A DNA stretch of 54,376 bases, from the NCBI RefSeq assembly GCF_004348335.1, contig NZ_SMJW01000018.1, positions 1-54,376 on the forward strand, read 5' to 3'. Numbering within the stretch: the first letter of the stretch is position 1; the number at the start of each line of letters is the position of its first letter. A program made the position numbers and the translations under genes. Source of the DNA: Actinomadura bangladeshensis. GTDB taxonomy: Bacteria > Actinomycetota > Actinomycetes > Streptosporangiales > Streptosporangiaceae. Below, in pieces: positions 7,493 to 16,429 of this stretch. Below the pieces are notes generated by a model. That model had not been told where the DNA came from. It worked only from the letters and a program-made list of their open reading frames with translations, and made no database searches.

Positions 7493-9139
7493 TCAGACCC
7501 GGCGGCCGCGCAGCTCCCGGTACCGGCGCACGAGCGCGGCGGTCGACGGGTCGGGCGCCCGGGCCGGCGGCTCGTCCGAGGTGAGCGCGGGCGCGAGGTC
7601 CATCGCCATGACCTTGCCGAGCTCGACGCCCCACTGGTCGAAGGAGTCGATGCCCCAGATCGTCCCCTCGACGAACACGATGTGCTCGTAGAGGGCGACG
7701 AGCGACCCGAGGGTCTTCGGGGTGAGCCTCGGCACGAGGATCGTGCTGGTCGGCCGGTTGCCGGGCATGACCTTGTGCGGGACGACCGCGGCGGGCGTCC
7801 CCTCGGCGGCGATCTCCTCGGCGGTCTTGCCGAACGCGAGCGCCGACGTCTGCGCGAGCATGTTCGCGGTCAGCAGGTCGTGCATGCCCGCCGGCCCGTC
7901 GACGGCGGGGTCGGCGAACGGCTCGGCGAAGCCGATGAAGTCGGCGGGCACGAGCCGGGTGCCCTGGTGCAGCAGCTGGTAGAAGGCGTGCTGGCCGTTG
8001 GTGCCGGGCTCGCCCCAGAAGATCTCGCCGGTCTGCGCGACGACCGGCGCCCCGTCGGCCCGCACCGACTTGCCGTTGGACTCCATCGTGAGCTGCTGGA
8101 GGTAGGCGGGGAAGCGGGCGAGCCGCTGGCTGTAGGGCAGCACGGCGCGGGTCTGCGCGCCGAAGAAGTCGGTGTACCAGACGCCGAGCAGCCCCATGAT
8201 CACCGGCATGTTCGCCTCGAACGGCGCGGCGCGGAAGTGCTCGTCGATCTCCCGGAACCCGGCGAGCATCTCGCGGAACGCCTCGCCGCCGATCGCGATC
8301 ATCAGGGACAGGCCGATGGCGCCGTCGAAGGAGTACCGGCCGCCGACCCAGTCCCAGAAGCCGAACATGTTGGCGGTGTCGATGCCGAAGTCGGCGACCC
8401 GCTCGGCGTTGGTGGAGACCGCGACGAAGTGCCGCGAGACGGCCTTCTCGTCGCCGAGCCGCTCGGTCAGCCACTGCCGCGCGACCTTGGCGTTGGTGAG
8501 CGTCTCCAGCGTCCCGAACGTCTTGGAGCTGATGACGAAGAGGGTCTGCTCGGGGTCGAGCCCGGCGAGCTTCCCGACGATGTCGGCGGGGTCGATGTTG
8601 GAGACGAACCGGCAGGAGATGCCCGCGTCGGCGAAGTCGTGGAGGGCCTCGTAGGCCATCGCGGGGCCGAGGTCGGACCCGCCGATGCCGATGTTGACGA
8701 CGGTCGTGATGCGCTTGCCGGTGAAGCCCGTCCACTCGCCCGAGCGGACCCGCCCGGAGAAGTCGGCCATCTTGTCGAGGACGGCGTGCACGTCCCCGGC
8801 GACGTCCTGCCCGTCCACGGTGAGGGGCTCGCCGGGCGGGAGCCGCAGCGCCGTGTGCAGGACGGCGCGGTCCTCGCTGACGTTGATGCGCTCCCCCGTG
8901 AACATCGCCTCGATCCTGGCGCGCAGCCCGGCCCGCTCGGCGAGCGCCGTGAGCAGCCTCAGCGTGTCCCCCGTGGCGCGGTGCTTGGAGTAGTCCAGGT
9001 GGAGGTCCCCCGCGGTCACCGTCATGCGGTCGACGCGCCCCGGATCGTCCGCGAACAGGTCGCGCAGGTGCCGGCCGGCGAGCGCGGCGTGGTGCTCGGC
9101 CAGCGCGGACCACTCCGGCGACTCGGTGATATCTGCCAT
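7493..9139 (-). CDS. pgi: Glucose-6-phosphate isomerase
   Basis: A 548-aa phosphoglucose isomerase interconverting glucose-6-P and fructose-6-P in glycolysis. Family signatures are all present: [32 protein letters not shown], and [19 protein letters not shown] with the C-terminal catalytic His/Lys region around [10 protein letters not shown]. Length matches the long bacterial form. ATG 9139 gives an N-terminus matching actinobacterial homologues; the ATG at 9151 abuts its GAGGAG with no spacing and is less likely. It is monocistronic and converges on the EF-hand gene across a strong terminator. Confidence 0.97.
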   Translation of the reverse strand: MADITESPEWSALAEHHAALAGRHLRDLFADDPGRVDRMTVTAGDLHLDYSKHRATGDTLRLLTALAERAGLRARIEAMFTGERINVSEDRAVLHTALRLPPGEPLTVDGQDVAGDVHAVLDKMADFSGRVRSGEWTGFTGKRITTVVNIGIGGSDLGPAMAYEALHDFADAGISCRFVSNIDPADIVGKLAGLDPEQTLFVISSKTFGTLETLTNAKVARQWLTERLGDEKAVSRHFVAVSTNAERVADFGIDTANMFGFWDWVGGRYSFDGAIGLSLMIAIGGEAFREMLAGFREIDEHFRAAPFEANMPVIMGLLGVWYTDFFGAQTRAVLPYSQRLARFPAYLQQLTMESNGKSVRADGAPVVAQTGEIFWGEPGTNGQHAFYQLLHQGTRLVPADFIGFAEPFADPAVDGPAGMHDLLTANMLAQTSALAFGKTAEEIAAEGTPAAVVPHKVMPGNRPTSTILVPRLTPKTLGSLVALYEHIVFVEGTIWGIDSFDQWGVELGKVMAMDLAPALTSDEPPARAPDPSTAALVRRYRELRGRRV

Positions 9140-9346
9140 TGCCTCTCTCATCTCCTCGCGGGGCGGGCGCGCACTCCCCCGGCACCGTCCCCACGGCGAT
9201 CATAGGTCGACCGCGCGTGACCGTATCAGGGTCGTCCGCCGCCGCGCAGGCGACCGCCCCGGATGGCGGCGGCCGCCCCGCCGCCGAGTAGGGTCGCCGC
9301 CACGGCGCCGGCCCCCTCCGGGGCCGGCCGCGGGACGAGGAGCACG

Positions 9347-10141
9347 ATGAGCGACGGCATCACCCGGATGTTCGACCTGACCCCGCTCGGCGAGGACTCC
9401 TTCCTCGCGACCTCACCGTCGGTGGGGCGGCCGAGGCTGTTCGGCGGGCAGGTCGCCGGGCAGAGCCTGCGGGCCGCGTGCCTGACCGCGGGCGGGCGCC
9501 CGCCGCACTCGCTGCACGCCTACTTCATCCGCCCGGGCACGCCGGACGAGCCGCTGGTGTTCGACGTGGCCCGCACCCGCGACGGCCGCTCGTTCTCGAC
9601 CCGGCACGTCACCGCGAGCCAGGGCGGCAAGCCGATCCTGGAGCTGATCGCCTCCTTCCACGGCCCGGAGGACCGCTTCGACTGGCAGGTGGACCCGCCC
9701 GCGGACGTGCCGGGCCCGGAGGGGCTGGCGGAGCCGGTGCTCCCGTCGTTCTTCCGGCATCCCGTCGGCTTCGACATCCGGGTGGTGAACCCGCCCGGCG
9801 GCGACGAGTTCCCGATGACCCACCCGTTCTGGATCCGGGCGTCCGAGCCGGTCGGCGACGACCCGGCCCTGCACGCGTGCCTGGTCGCCTACCTGTCCGA
9901 CATGGCGGTGGTCAGCAGCGCCCGCGCGCCCGGCTCGCCGAGGCGCCTCGCCACCGCCGTGACGCTGGACCACGCCATGTGGTTCCACCGCCCGCCGCGC
10001 GTCGACCAGTGGCTGCTGTACTCGGTGGACCCGGTCACCAACCACGGCGCCCGCGGCCTGGCCCGCGGAACGCTCCACACGGCGGACGGCACCCTGCTGG
10101 CGTCGGTGGCCCAGGAGGCCCTCCTGCGCCCCGAGTCCTGA
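9347..10141 (+). CDS. tesB: Acyl-CoA thioesterase II (TesB-like)
   Basis: A 264-aa double-hotdog thioesterase that hydrolyses acyl-CoA. The first hotdog contains RLFGGQVAGQSLRA and SLHAYFIRPG. The second has YLSDMAVVSS with the Asp, TLDHAMWFHRP and the final SVAQEALLR with the Gln of the TesB catalytic set. ATG 9347 follows GAGGAG and starts where TesB proteins start; an upstream in-frame ATG at 9263 lacks a ribosome site. A short hairpin (9308-9327) lies just upstream. Neighbours are not in an operon with it. Confidence 0.92.
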   Translation: MSDGITRMFDLTPLGEDSFLATSPSVGRPRLFGGQVAGQSLRAACLTAGGRPPHSLHAYFIRPGTPDEPLVFDVARTRDGRSFSTRHVTASQGGKPILELIASFHGPEDRFDWQVDPPADVPGPEGLAEPVLPSFFRHPVGFDIRVVNPPGGDEFPMTHPFWIRASEPVGDDPALHACLVAYLSDMAVVSSARAPGSPRRLATAVTLDHAMWFHRPPRVDQWLLYSVDPVTNHGARGLARGTLHTADGTLLASVAQEALLRPES

Positions 10142-10531
10142 CCCGGGGTCGGGCGCCGGCGAGGACCAGCGCGCCGCGGGGCCCGATGGCGTCGCAAAAC
10201 GCGCCGAGGGCGGGGCCGCCGAACGCGCCGGACGCGGCGCCGGACGGCAGCGGGCCGGGGCCGTGGCCCACAGCCGGTGGTGGTGGTGATGGCGCAGCGA
10301 ACGCAGCATCACCGGAATCGCCGAGGTCCTTCTCCCTCAAGGTCACACCAAAGGGTGGTGAACGCCGGGTCGATCAGGAGCGTTCCGGACCAAGAAGGGA
10401 TGCGAGATTCATCACGTTTGCCCAGGTAGGCAGCAGGATGGGCGGCGAGGCGCGGGAACCCCGTCGGCGCCGGGGCTAGGCTCGCCCTCGGCCGCCGCGG
10501 GGCGGACGGATCACGATCGGGGTGGGACCGG
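10142..10531. other. Intergenic stretch with no supported gene
   Basis: About 390 bases between the thioesterase and the lactonase. Short open frames occur on both strands, for example a 97-codon plus-strand frame from 10186. Their translations are Pro/Gly/Ala/Arg-rich and lack a ribosome site or recognisable motif. Bases 10320-10420 are less GC-rich than the surroundings and may hold the lactonase promoter, but I cannot point to a clear -35/-10 pair. Confidence 0.5.
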
Positions 10532-11551
10532 GTGAGCGAGCGGGCGTTCTGGGTGGGCACGTACACCGGCGGGGCCGGGGACGGCGCCGGGATCTACCGC
10601 ATGACGCGGCGCGCCGGCGGGGCCCTGGACGCGCTGGAGCTCGCGGCCGAGGCGGTGAACCCGTCCTACGTGGCGGTGCACCCCGGCAAGGACGTCCTCT
10701 ACGCGGTGCGCGAGGAGGACGAGGGCGGAGTCGCCGTCTACCAGGCGACCGGTGCCGGGCTGCGGGAGATCGGGCGGCGCGGGGCCGGAGCGCTCCCCTG
10801 CCATCTGTCGGTGGCACCGGACGGTGCGCACCTGGTCGTCGCCGACTACGGGTCCGGGACGGTCCGGGCGTATCCCCTCGACGGCGACGGCGGGTTCGCC
10901 GGCGACGCCGACGCGGCCGAGGGCCACGGCGGCGGCCCGCGCACCGACCGGCAGGAGGGCCCGCACGCCCACATGACCGCGCACGCGCCGGACGGGACCG
11001 TGCTGACCACCGATCTCGGCGCCGACCTCGTCCGCTCGTTCCGGATCGAGGACGGCGCCCTGCGGCTCGCCGGGGAGACGCGGCTGCCGGCCGGGTACGG
11101 CCCGCGCCACCTGGTGGTCCACCCGGGCGGGTACGTGCACGTGCTGACCGAGCTGGCCGCGGCGGTGCTCGTCCTGCGCCCGATCGACGGGTACGCGGCC
11201 CTCGAGGTGGTCGCGGAGTCGCCCGCGACGGCCGGCCCGGCCGGCGACCCGGCGCAGGGCGCGGCGATCAAGCTGGGGGACGGCGGCCGGTTCGCCTACA
11301 CCTCGATGCGCGGCACCGACGTGGTGACGGCCCACCGGGTGCGGGACGGCGGCGCGGCGCTCGAACCCGTCGCCGACGTCCCGTCCGGCGGGCACTGGCC
11401 GCGCGACCTGCACGTGGACGGCGAGTGGATGCACGTCGCGAACGAGCGGAGCGGCACGATCACGACGTTCCGCATCGGCGGGAACGGCGTTCCGGAGCCG
11501 GTGGGCGCGGCCCTGAGCGTCCCGTCGCCGGTGTGCGTCGTCCCCGCTTGA
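10532..11551 (+). CDS. Lactonase-family beta-propeller protein (6-phosphogluconolactonase-like)
   Basis: A 339-aa cytosolic seven-bladed propeller of the YbhE/Pgl type, which hydrolyses 6-phosphogluconolactone in the pentose phosphate pathway. Blade features include FWVGTYTGG at the start, NPSYVAVHPGKDVLYAV, HLSVAPDGAHLVVADYGSG, GPRHLVVHPGG and HWPRDLHVDG. Start is a GTG. The family also contains carboxy-muconate lactonases, and pgl genes of actinomycetes are often of the other (DevB) type, so the precise substrate is uncertain. It is followed 84 bp later by an aldehyde dehydrogenase on the same strand. Confidence 0.82.
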   Translation: MSERAFWVGTYTGGAGDGAGIYRMTRRAGGALDALELAAEAVNPSYVAVHPGKDVLYAVREEDEGGVAVYQATGAGLREIGRRGAGALPCHLSVAPDGAHLVVADYGSGTVRAYPLDGDGGFAGDADAAEGHGGGPRTDRQEGPHAHMTAHAPDGTVLTTDLGADLVRSFRIEDGALRLAGETRLPAGYGPRHLVVHPGGYVHVLTELAAAVLVLRPIDGYAALEVVAESPATAGPAGDPAQGAAIKLGDGGRFAYTSMRGTDVVTAHRVRDGGAALEPVADVPSGGHWPRDLHVDGEWMHVANERSGTITTFRIGGNGVPEPVGAALSVPSPVCVVPA

Positions 11552-11635
11552 CCGACGCGGCCTGACCGGCGTTTCCCGCGGAGGCTCACGGGCACGTCCC
11601 GGTCAATAGGCCGGACACTCAGGGAGCATCCCGAC

Positions 11636-13015
11636 ATGACGACGATCGCCACGACCAACCCCGCGACGGGCGAGGTCGAGAAGACCTTCGACGCGCTGAC
11701 CGACGAGGAGGTCGACCGGCGCATCGCGCGGGCGGCGGAGACCTTCGCCTCCTATCGCCGTACCCCGCTGGAGCAGCGCGCGGAGTGGATGAACGAGGCG
11801 GCCGGCATCCTCGACCGGGAGTCCGAGCAGATCGGCGCGATGCTCACCACGGAGATGGGCAAGACGCTGAAGGCCGCCGGGGCGGAGGCGCGCAAGTGCG
11901 CGGCCGCGTGCCGGTTCTACGCCGCGCACGCGGCGGAGTTCCTCGCCGACCGGCGCCCCGCCGAGCCGGGCGACGTGGGGGCGTCCGACGCCTACGTCCG
12001 CTACGAGCCGCTCGGGCCGGTGCTGGCGGTCATGCCGTGGAACTTCCCGCTCTGGCAGGTGGTCCGCTTCGCGGCGCCGGGCCTGATGGCGGGCAACGTC
12101 GGGCTGCTGAAGCACTCCTCGAACGTGCCGCAGACGGCGCTGTTCCTGGAGGACCTGTTCCGCCGCGCCGGGTTCCCCGAGGGCGCGTTCCAGACGCTGC
12201 TGATCGGCTCGGCCGAGGTGGAGCGGGTGCTGCGCGACCCGCGGGTGAAGGCCGCGACGCTGACCGGCAGCGAGCCCGCCGGGCGGTCGGTCGCCTCGAT
12301 CGCCGCGGACGAGATCAAGCCGACGGTGCTGGAGCTCGGCGGCAGCGACCCGTTCGTCGTGATGCCGTCCGCCGACATCGAGGCGGCGGCGCGGACGGCG
12401 GCGGAGTCGCGGTGCCTCAACAACGGGCAGAGCTGCATCTCGGCGAAGCGGTTCATCGTGGACATCGGCTGCGCCGACGAGTTCGAGCGGCTGTTCGTGG
12501 CGAACATGCGCGCGCAGAAGGTCGGGGACCCGATGGACGACGCGACCGACGTCGGCCCCCTCGTCAGCGAGCAGGGCCGCGCCGAGGTCGAGGAGCTGGT
12601 CGCGGACGCGGTGGAGAAGGGCGCGACGGTGCTGTGCGGCGGGCGGCGCCCGGACGGGCCGGGCTGGTTCTACCCGCCGACCGTGGTCTCGGGGGTGACG
12701 CCCGAGATGCGCATGTACCACGAGGAGGTCTTCGGGCCGGTCGCCTCGCTGTTCCGGGTGCGCGGGGTGTCGGAGGCGGTGGAGGTCGCGAACGCGACGG
12801 GCTTCGGGCTCGGCTCCAACGCCTGGACGCGGGACGGCACCGAGCGGGACCGGTTCGTCCGGGAGCTGGACGCCGGGCAGGTCTTCATCAACGGCAAGAC
12901 GACCTCGTACCCGGAACTGCCGTTCGGCGGGGTGAAGCGCTCCGGCTACGGCCGCGAGCTGTCGGCGGACGGCGTGCGCGCGTTCTGCAACGCCAAGACC
13001 GTGTGGGTCGGCTGA
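11636..13015 (+). CDS. NAD(P)-dependent aldehyde dehydrogenase (succinate-semialdehyde dehydrogenase-like)
   Basis: A 459-aa ALDH-superfamily enzyme oxidising an aldehyde to the acid. PWNFPLWQ is the cofactor region, LELGGSDPF has the general-base Glu, and NNGQSCISAKR carries the catalytic Cys. LPFGGVKRSGYGRE near the C-terminus is typical of GabD-type succinate-semialdehyde dehydrogenases. Its overall length is on the short side, as in the actinobacterial GabD2-like group. It converges with the ornithine-cyclodeaminase-like gene only 7 bp away. Exact substrate is inferred from family. Confidence 0.92.
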   Translation: MTTIATTNPATGEVEKTFDALTDEEVDRRIARAAETFASYRRTPLEQRAEWMNEAAGILDRESEQIGAMLTTEMGKTLKAAGAEARKCAAACRFYAAHAAEFLADRRPAEPGDVGASDAYVRYEPLGPVLAVMPWNFPLWQVVRFAAPGLMAGNVGLLKHSSNVPQTALFLEDLFRRAGFPEGAFQTLLIGSAEVERVLRDPRVKAATLTGSEPAGRSVASIAADEIKPTVLELGGSDPFVVMPSADIEAAARTAAESRCLNNGQSCISAKRFIVDIGCADEFERLFVANMRAQKVGDPMDDATDVGPLVSEQGRAEVEELVADAVEKGATVLCGGRRPDGPGWFYPPTVVSGVTPEMRMYHEEVFGPVASLFRVRGVSEAVEVANATGFGLGSNAWTRDGTERDRFVRELDAGQVFINGKTTSYPELPFGGVKRSGYGRELSADGVRAFCNAKTVWVG

Positions 13016-13022
13016 CCCCGCC

Positions 13023-14000
13023 TCACAGCTCCACGTGCCGGCCGACGCCGGCCTCGCGGGCGCGCTCGACGATGACGGAGGCGGCGGCCGTGTCCTGCAC
13101 GCCGATGCCGACGCTGTTGTAGAAGACGATGTCGCCGAGGTCCTCCCGGCCGGGGGCCAGGCCCGCGACGATGGGCCCGAGCGGCCGCACCTCCGCCGGG
13201 CTCAGGTACCCGGCGCGGACGGCGGCCACGACGGGGCCTGCGTGCTCCAGCGCGGTCGGCACGTCGTCCACGACGACGGCGGCGGCGCGCGTCAGGACCT
13301 CGTCGTCGACCTCCGTCCGGTCCGGGGCGAACGATCCGACGCTCAGCACCGTGCAGCCGGGGTCGAGCCACGCGCCGAGGACGACCGGCTCCACGCTGGT
13401 GGTGGCGGTGACGACGATCTCCGCTCCCTCGACCGCCGCCCGGACGGACGCCGCCCGCTCGACCGGTAGGCCCACCTCGTCGGCGAGCCCGGCGGCGACG
13501 GTGCAGGTGTCCGGGTGGCGGCAGGCCACCGCCACCCGGCCGAGCGGCCGGACCGCCGCCAGCGCCCGGACGTGCGCGCGCCCCTGGACGCCGCAGCCGA
13601 TCACCGCGAGGCGGGACGCGCCCGGCGCGGCGAGGTGGTCGGCGGCCACCGCGCTCGCCGCCGACGTGCGCAGCGTCGTGACCGCCTCCCCCTCGATGAT
13701 CGCGACGGGGCGGCCGTCGATCGCGTCCTGGACGGTGACGAGCGCGGCGACGGTCGGCAGCCCGCGCGCCGCGTTTCCGGGGTTGACGCTGCCGAACTTG
13801 GCGACGGCGCCGGTACCGGGCAGGCGCGAGACGTAGCTGAACGCGACGTCGCCGTCCGGGCCGTCCAGCAGCACCCGCGGCGCGAGCCGCGCCTCCTTGC
13901 GGCCGAGCGCGCCGAACGCCGCCCGCTGCGAGGCGATCGCCGCCGGCAGGTCGAACACCGCGCGCACCTCGGCGCCGGACAGCAGCAGGACATCGGCCAT
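13023..14000 (-). CDS. Ornithine cyclodeaminase / mu-crystallin family protein
   Basis: A 325-aa NAD(P)-dependent enzyme of the OCD/mu-crystallin family, which includes ornithine cyclodeaminase, alanine dehydrogenase and ketimine reductases. The Rossmann motif VIGCGVQGRAHVRAL is clear, preceded by LRTSAASAVAADHLA and followed by VLSVGSFAPDRTEVDD, all typical of the family. The final YNSVGIGVQDTAAAS is also conserved. Members use different amino or imino acids, so the substrate is open. It ends 7 bp from the convergent aldehyde dehydrogenase stop. Confidence 0.9.
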   Translation of the reverse strand: MADVLLLSGAEVRAVFDLPAAIASQRAAFGALGRKEARLAPRVLLDGPDGDVAFSYVSRLPGTGAVAKFGSVNPGNAARGLPTVAALVTVQDAIDGRPVAIIEGEAVTTLRTSAASAVAADHLAAPGASRLAVIGCGVQGRAHVRALAAVRPLGRVAVACRHPDTCTVAAGLADEVGLPVERAASVRAAVEGAEIVVTATTSVEPVVLGAWLDPGCTVLSVGSFAPDRTEVDDEVLTRAAAVVVDDVPTALEHAGPVVAAVRAGYLSPAEVRPLGPIVAGLAPGREDLGDIVFYNSVGIGVQDTAAASVIVERAREAGVGRHVEL

Positions 14001-14061
14001 CCTGCGATCTTCGCGAGCGGGCGGCGGCGCTGTCGAGAGGAAAAGGGCAAGCGGTTCTTAC

Positions 14062-14080
14062 CGATCACTACATGAGATCG
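14062..14080. promoter_or_regulatory. Imperfect palindrome upstream of the OCD-family gene
   Basis: CGATCACTACATGAGATCG is a 19-base palindrome with a single mismatched pair, about 60 bp upstream of the OCD-family start. No regulator gene is adjacent, so its role as an operator is only a suggestion. The remainder of 14001-14218 holds no gene. Confidence 0.3.
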
Positions 14081-14218
14081 CATGCTCGACCGCCTCGACG
14101 GCCGGCCGGCGCGATGGCCGGGGGCGGCCTCCCGGTGGTGGCGCTGCGGCGCCAGCCCCCTGCCGACCGACGGGAACACGGCGCGTTCGCCTCCCCCGCA
14201 GACGCCCTCAATACATGC

Positions 14219-16258
14219 TCAGTCGTGTCTCGGCCGTTTGGACACCAGCGTCAGGACGTCGTACTTGGCGACCGAGGCGCCCTCCTGGTTGGTGACGTCG
14301 GTGTCCCAGCGGACCTCGCCGTAGTCCGCGCCCTCGCGCGGGCTGATCTGCTTTGCGGTGAGGGTGACGGTCAGCTCGTCGCCCGGCTTGACCGGAGTGA
14401 GGAACCGCAGCCTCTCCAGCCCGTAGTTGGCCAGGACGGGCCCGGGGGACGGCTCGACGAACAGCCCGGCCGCGAACGACACGACGAGGTAGCCGTGCGC
14501 GACGCGCCCGCCGAAGAACGGGTTCGCCTTCGCGGCCTCCTCGTCGGTGTGGGCGTAGAAGGTGTCGCCGGTGAACTCGGCGAAGTGCTCGACGTCGTCG
14601 AGGGTGACCGTGCGTGGGCCGCCGACGGCGGTGTCGCCGACGCACAGGTCCTCCAGGTACTTGCGGAACGGGTGCTCGTCGGTGACGGTCCGGTCGGTGC
14701 CGGGCACCCAGCGCCCGGTGATCGAGGTGAGCATCGCGGGCCCGGACTGGACGGCGGTGCGCCGCATGTGGTGCACGACCGCGCGGATGCCGCCCATCTC
14801 CTCGCCGCCGCCGGCGCGGCCGGGGCCGCCGTGGACGAGCGGCGGCAGCGGCGACCCGTGCCCGGTCGACTCGCCCGCGTCCTCGGTGTTCAGCACGAGC
14901 AGGCGCCCGTGCCAGGGCGCGGTGCCGAGGACGACGTCGCGGGCGAAGCCGGCGTCGCCGGTCACCACCGAGCCGGCGAGGCTGCCGCGTCCGCGCGCGG
15001 CCAGCTCGACGGCCTCGTCCGCCCCCTCGTACGGGATCAGCGTGCTGACCGGGCCGAACGCCTCCACTTCGTGCGGCTCGGCGCGGGCGGCGTCGTCGGC
15101 GCGCAGCAGCACCGGCGAGATGAACGCGCCGCGCTCGGCGTCCGCGCCGACGACGTCGACGTGCTCCGGGTCGCCGAAGACCGGGCGGCCGGCGTCCATG
15201 AGGGCCTTGAGGGAGCGCCGCACCTCCTCGCGCTGGCCGAGGGTGGCGAGGGCGCCCATCCGGACGTCCGGGTCCGCCGGGTTCCCGACGGTGACCTTCG
15301 CGAGCCGGTCGCGGACGGCCTCGGCCACGTCGTCCATCAGCGCGGCGGGCACGAGCGCGCGGCGGATCGCGGTGCACTTCTGGCCCGCCTTCACCGTCAT
15401 CTCCGTGACGAGCTGCTCGACGTAGAGGTCGAACTCCTTCGTGCCGGGCGCGGCGTCCGGGCCGAGGATCGAGCAGTTCAGCGAGTCGGCCTCGGCGTTG
15501 AACCGGACCGCGTTCCCGGCGACCGCCGGGTGGGTGCGCAGCAGCCGGGCCGTGGACGCCGACCCGGTGAACCCGACGATGTCCTGCTCGGTGAGGTGGT
15601 CCAGGAGGTCGCGCGGCTCGCCGCAGACCATCTGCACGGTGCCCTCGGGCAGGAGGCCCGACTCGACGATCAGCTCGACCAGCCGGGCCGTCAGGTAGGC
15701 GGTCTGGCTCGCCGGCTTGATGAGACTCGGCACCCCGGCGAGGAAGGCGGGCGCGAGCTTCTCCAGCGGCCCCCAGACCGGGAAGTTGAACGCGTTGATC
15801 TGCACCGCGACGCCCCGCGACGGGGTGCACAGGTGCTGGCCGACGAACGTCCCGCCCTTGCCGAGCGGCTCCACGTCCCCTTCGATCAGCAACCGGTCGT
15901 TCGGCAGCTCCCGCTTCCCCCTGCTCGCATAGCCGAACAGGACGCCGATGCCGCCGTCCACGTCGAACCTCGCGTCGTGCAACGTCGCGCCCGTCCGCGC
16001 CGACAGCGCGTACAGCTCGGCGCGGTGCTCCCTCAGGTGCGAGGCGAGCGCCTTCAGCAGCGCCGCCCGCTGGTGGAACGTCAGCTCGCGCAGCACCGGG
16101 CCGCCGACCGCCCGCCCGTACTCCAGTGCGGCCCCCATGTCGACGCCCGACGACGAGATCCGGGCGATCTCCTCCCCCGTGACGGCGTCGTGCAACGGCA
16201 CGCCCTCCTCGTCGGGAGCACGCCATGAACCCGAGACATAACTGCGCAGCACGACCAC
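14219..16258 (-). CDS. paaZ: Bifunctional PaaZ: oxepin-CoA hydrolase / semialdehyde dehydrogenase
   Basis: A two-domain enzyme of about 680 residues from the aerobic phenylacetyl-CoA pathway. The N-terminal aldehyde dehydrogenase has INAFNFPVWGP, FNAEADSLN (general-base Glu) and GQKCTAIRRALVP (catalytic Cys). The C-terminal MaoC-like hydratase (from about residue 530) has HFAEFTGDTFYAHTDEEAAK and FFGGRVAHGYLVVSFAAG. GGAGGAGG just before GTG 16258 supports that start; ATG 16276 (6 residues longer) has poor spacing. PaaZ normally sits with paaABCDE, paaG and paaJ, none of which are here. It is divergent from an acyl-CoA ligase, but that enzyme looks fatty-acyl type rather than a PaaK. Confidence 0.92.
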   Translation of the reverse strand: MVVLRSYVSGSWRAPDEEGVPLHDAVTGEEIARISSSGVDMGAALEYGRAVGGPVLRELTFHQRAALLKALASHLREHRAELYALSARTGATLHDARFDVDGGIGVLFGYASRGKRELPNDRLLIEGDVEPLGKGGTFVGQHLCTPSRGVAVQINAFNFPVWGPLEKLAPAFLAGVPSLIKPASQTAYLTARLVELIVESGLLPEGTVQMVCGEPRDLLDHLTEQDIVGFTGSASTARLLRTHPAVAGNAVRFNAEADSLNCSILGPDAAPGTKEFDLYVEQLVTEMTVKAGQKCTAIRRALVPAALMDDVAEAVRDRLAKVTVGNPADPDVRMGALATLGQREEVRRSLKALMDAGRPVFGDPEHVDVVGADAERGAFISPVLLRADDAARAEPHEVEAFGPVSTLIPYEGADEAVELAARGRGSLAGSVVTGDAGFARDVVLGTAPWHGRLLVLNTEDAGESTGHGSPLPPLVHGGPGRAGGGEEMGGIRAVVHHMRRTAVQSGPAMLTSITGRWVPGTDRTVTDEHPFRKYLEDLCVGDTAVGGPRTVTLDDVEHFAEFTGDTFYAHTDEEAAKANPFFGGRVAHGYLVVSFAAGLFVEPSPGPVLANYGLERLRFLTPVKPGDELTVTLTAKQISPREGADYGEVRWDTDVTNQEGASVAKYDVLTLVSKRPRHD

Positions 16259-16393
16259 CGGGACCTCCTCCTCCATATCTCCTGAGTCTTCCTGCCACCT
16301 CCGAGCTTCGTTCACGCCTCGCAGAGATGACAGCCGCGACGGGTTCTGTTTGTGTACTCATGAGCGATCTGGGGTGAATCGGAAGAACATTTC

Positions 16394-16423
16394 TTGTGGA
16401 TCTGTTCCCCGATTCACTACGCT
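16394..16423 (+). promoter_or_regulatory. Promoter for a leaderless acyl-CoA ligase transcript
   Basis: TTGTGG (16394-16399) and TACGCT (16418-16423) are 18 bp apart. The ATG at 16430 begins 7 bases after the -10, so transcription should start at or next to the A of the ATG. No ribosome site precedes the ATG, consistent with a leaderless mRNA. Confidence 0.6.
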
Positions 16424-16429
16424 GCGCGC

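Noticed and set aside
9308..9327. CCGGCCCC-CTCC-GGGGCCGG hairpin just before tesB
   Set aside because: In such GC-rich DNA an 8-bp GC hairpin is not rare, and it has no T-run or known attenuator features.
10035..10346. Reverse-strand frame of 103 codons over the thioesterase 3' end
   Set aside because: Low-complexity Pro/Gly/Ala translation overlapping a confident gene, no ribosome site, no motif.
10186..10479. Plus-strand 97-codon frame between thioesterase and lactonase
   Set aside because: No start signal or recognisable pattern; composition is that of random high-GC sequence.
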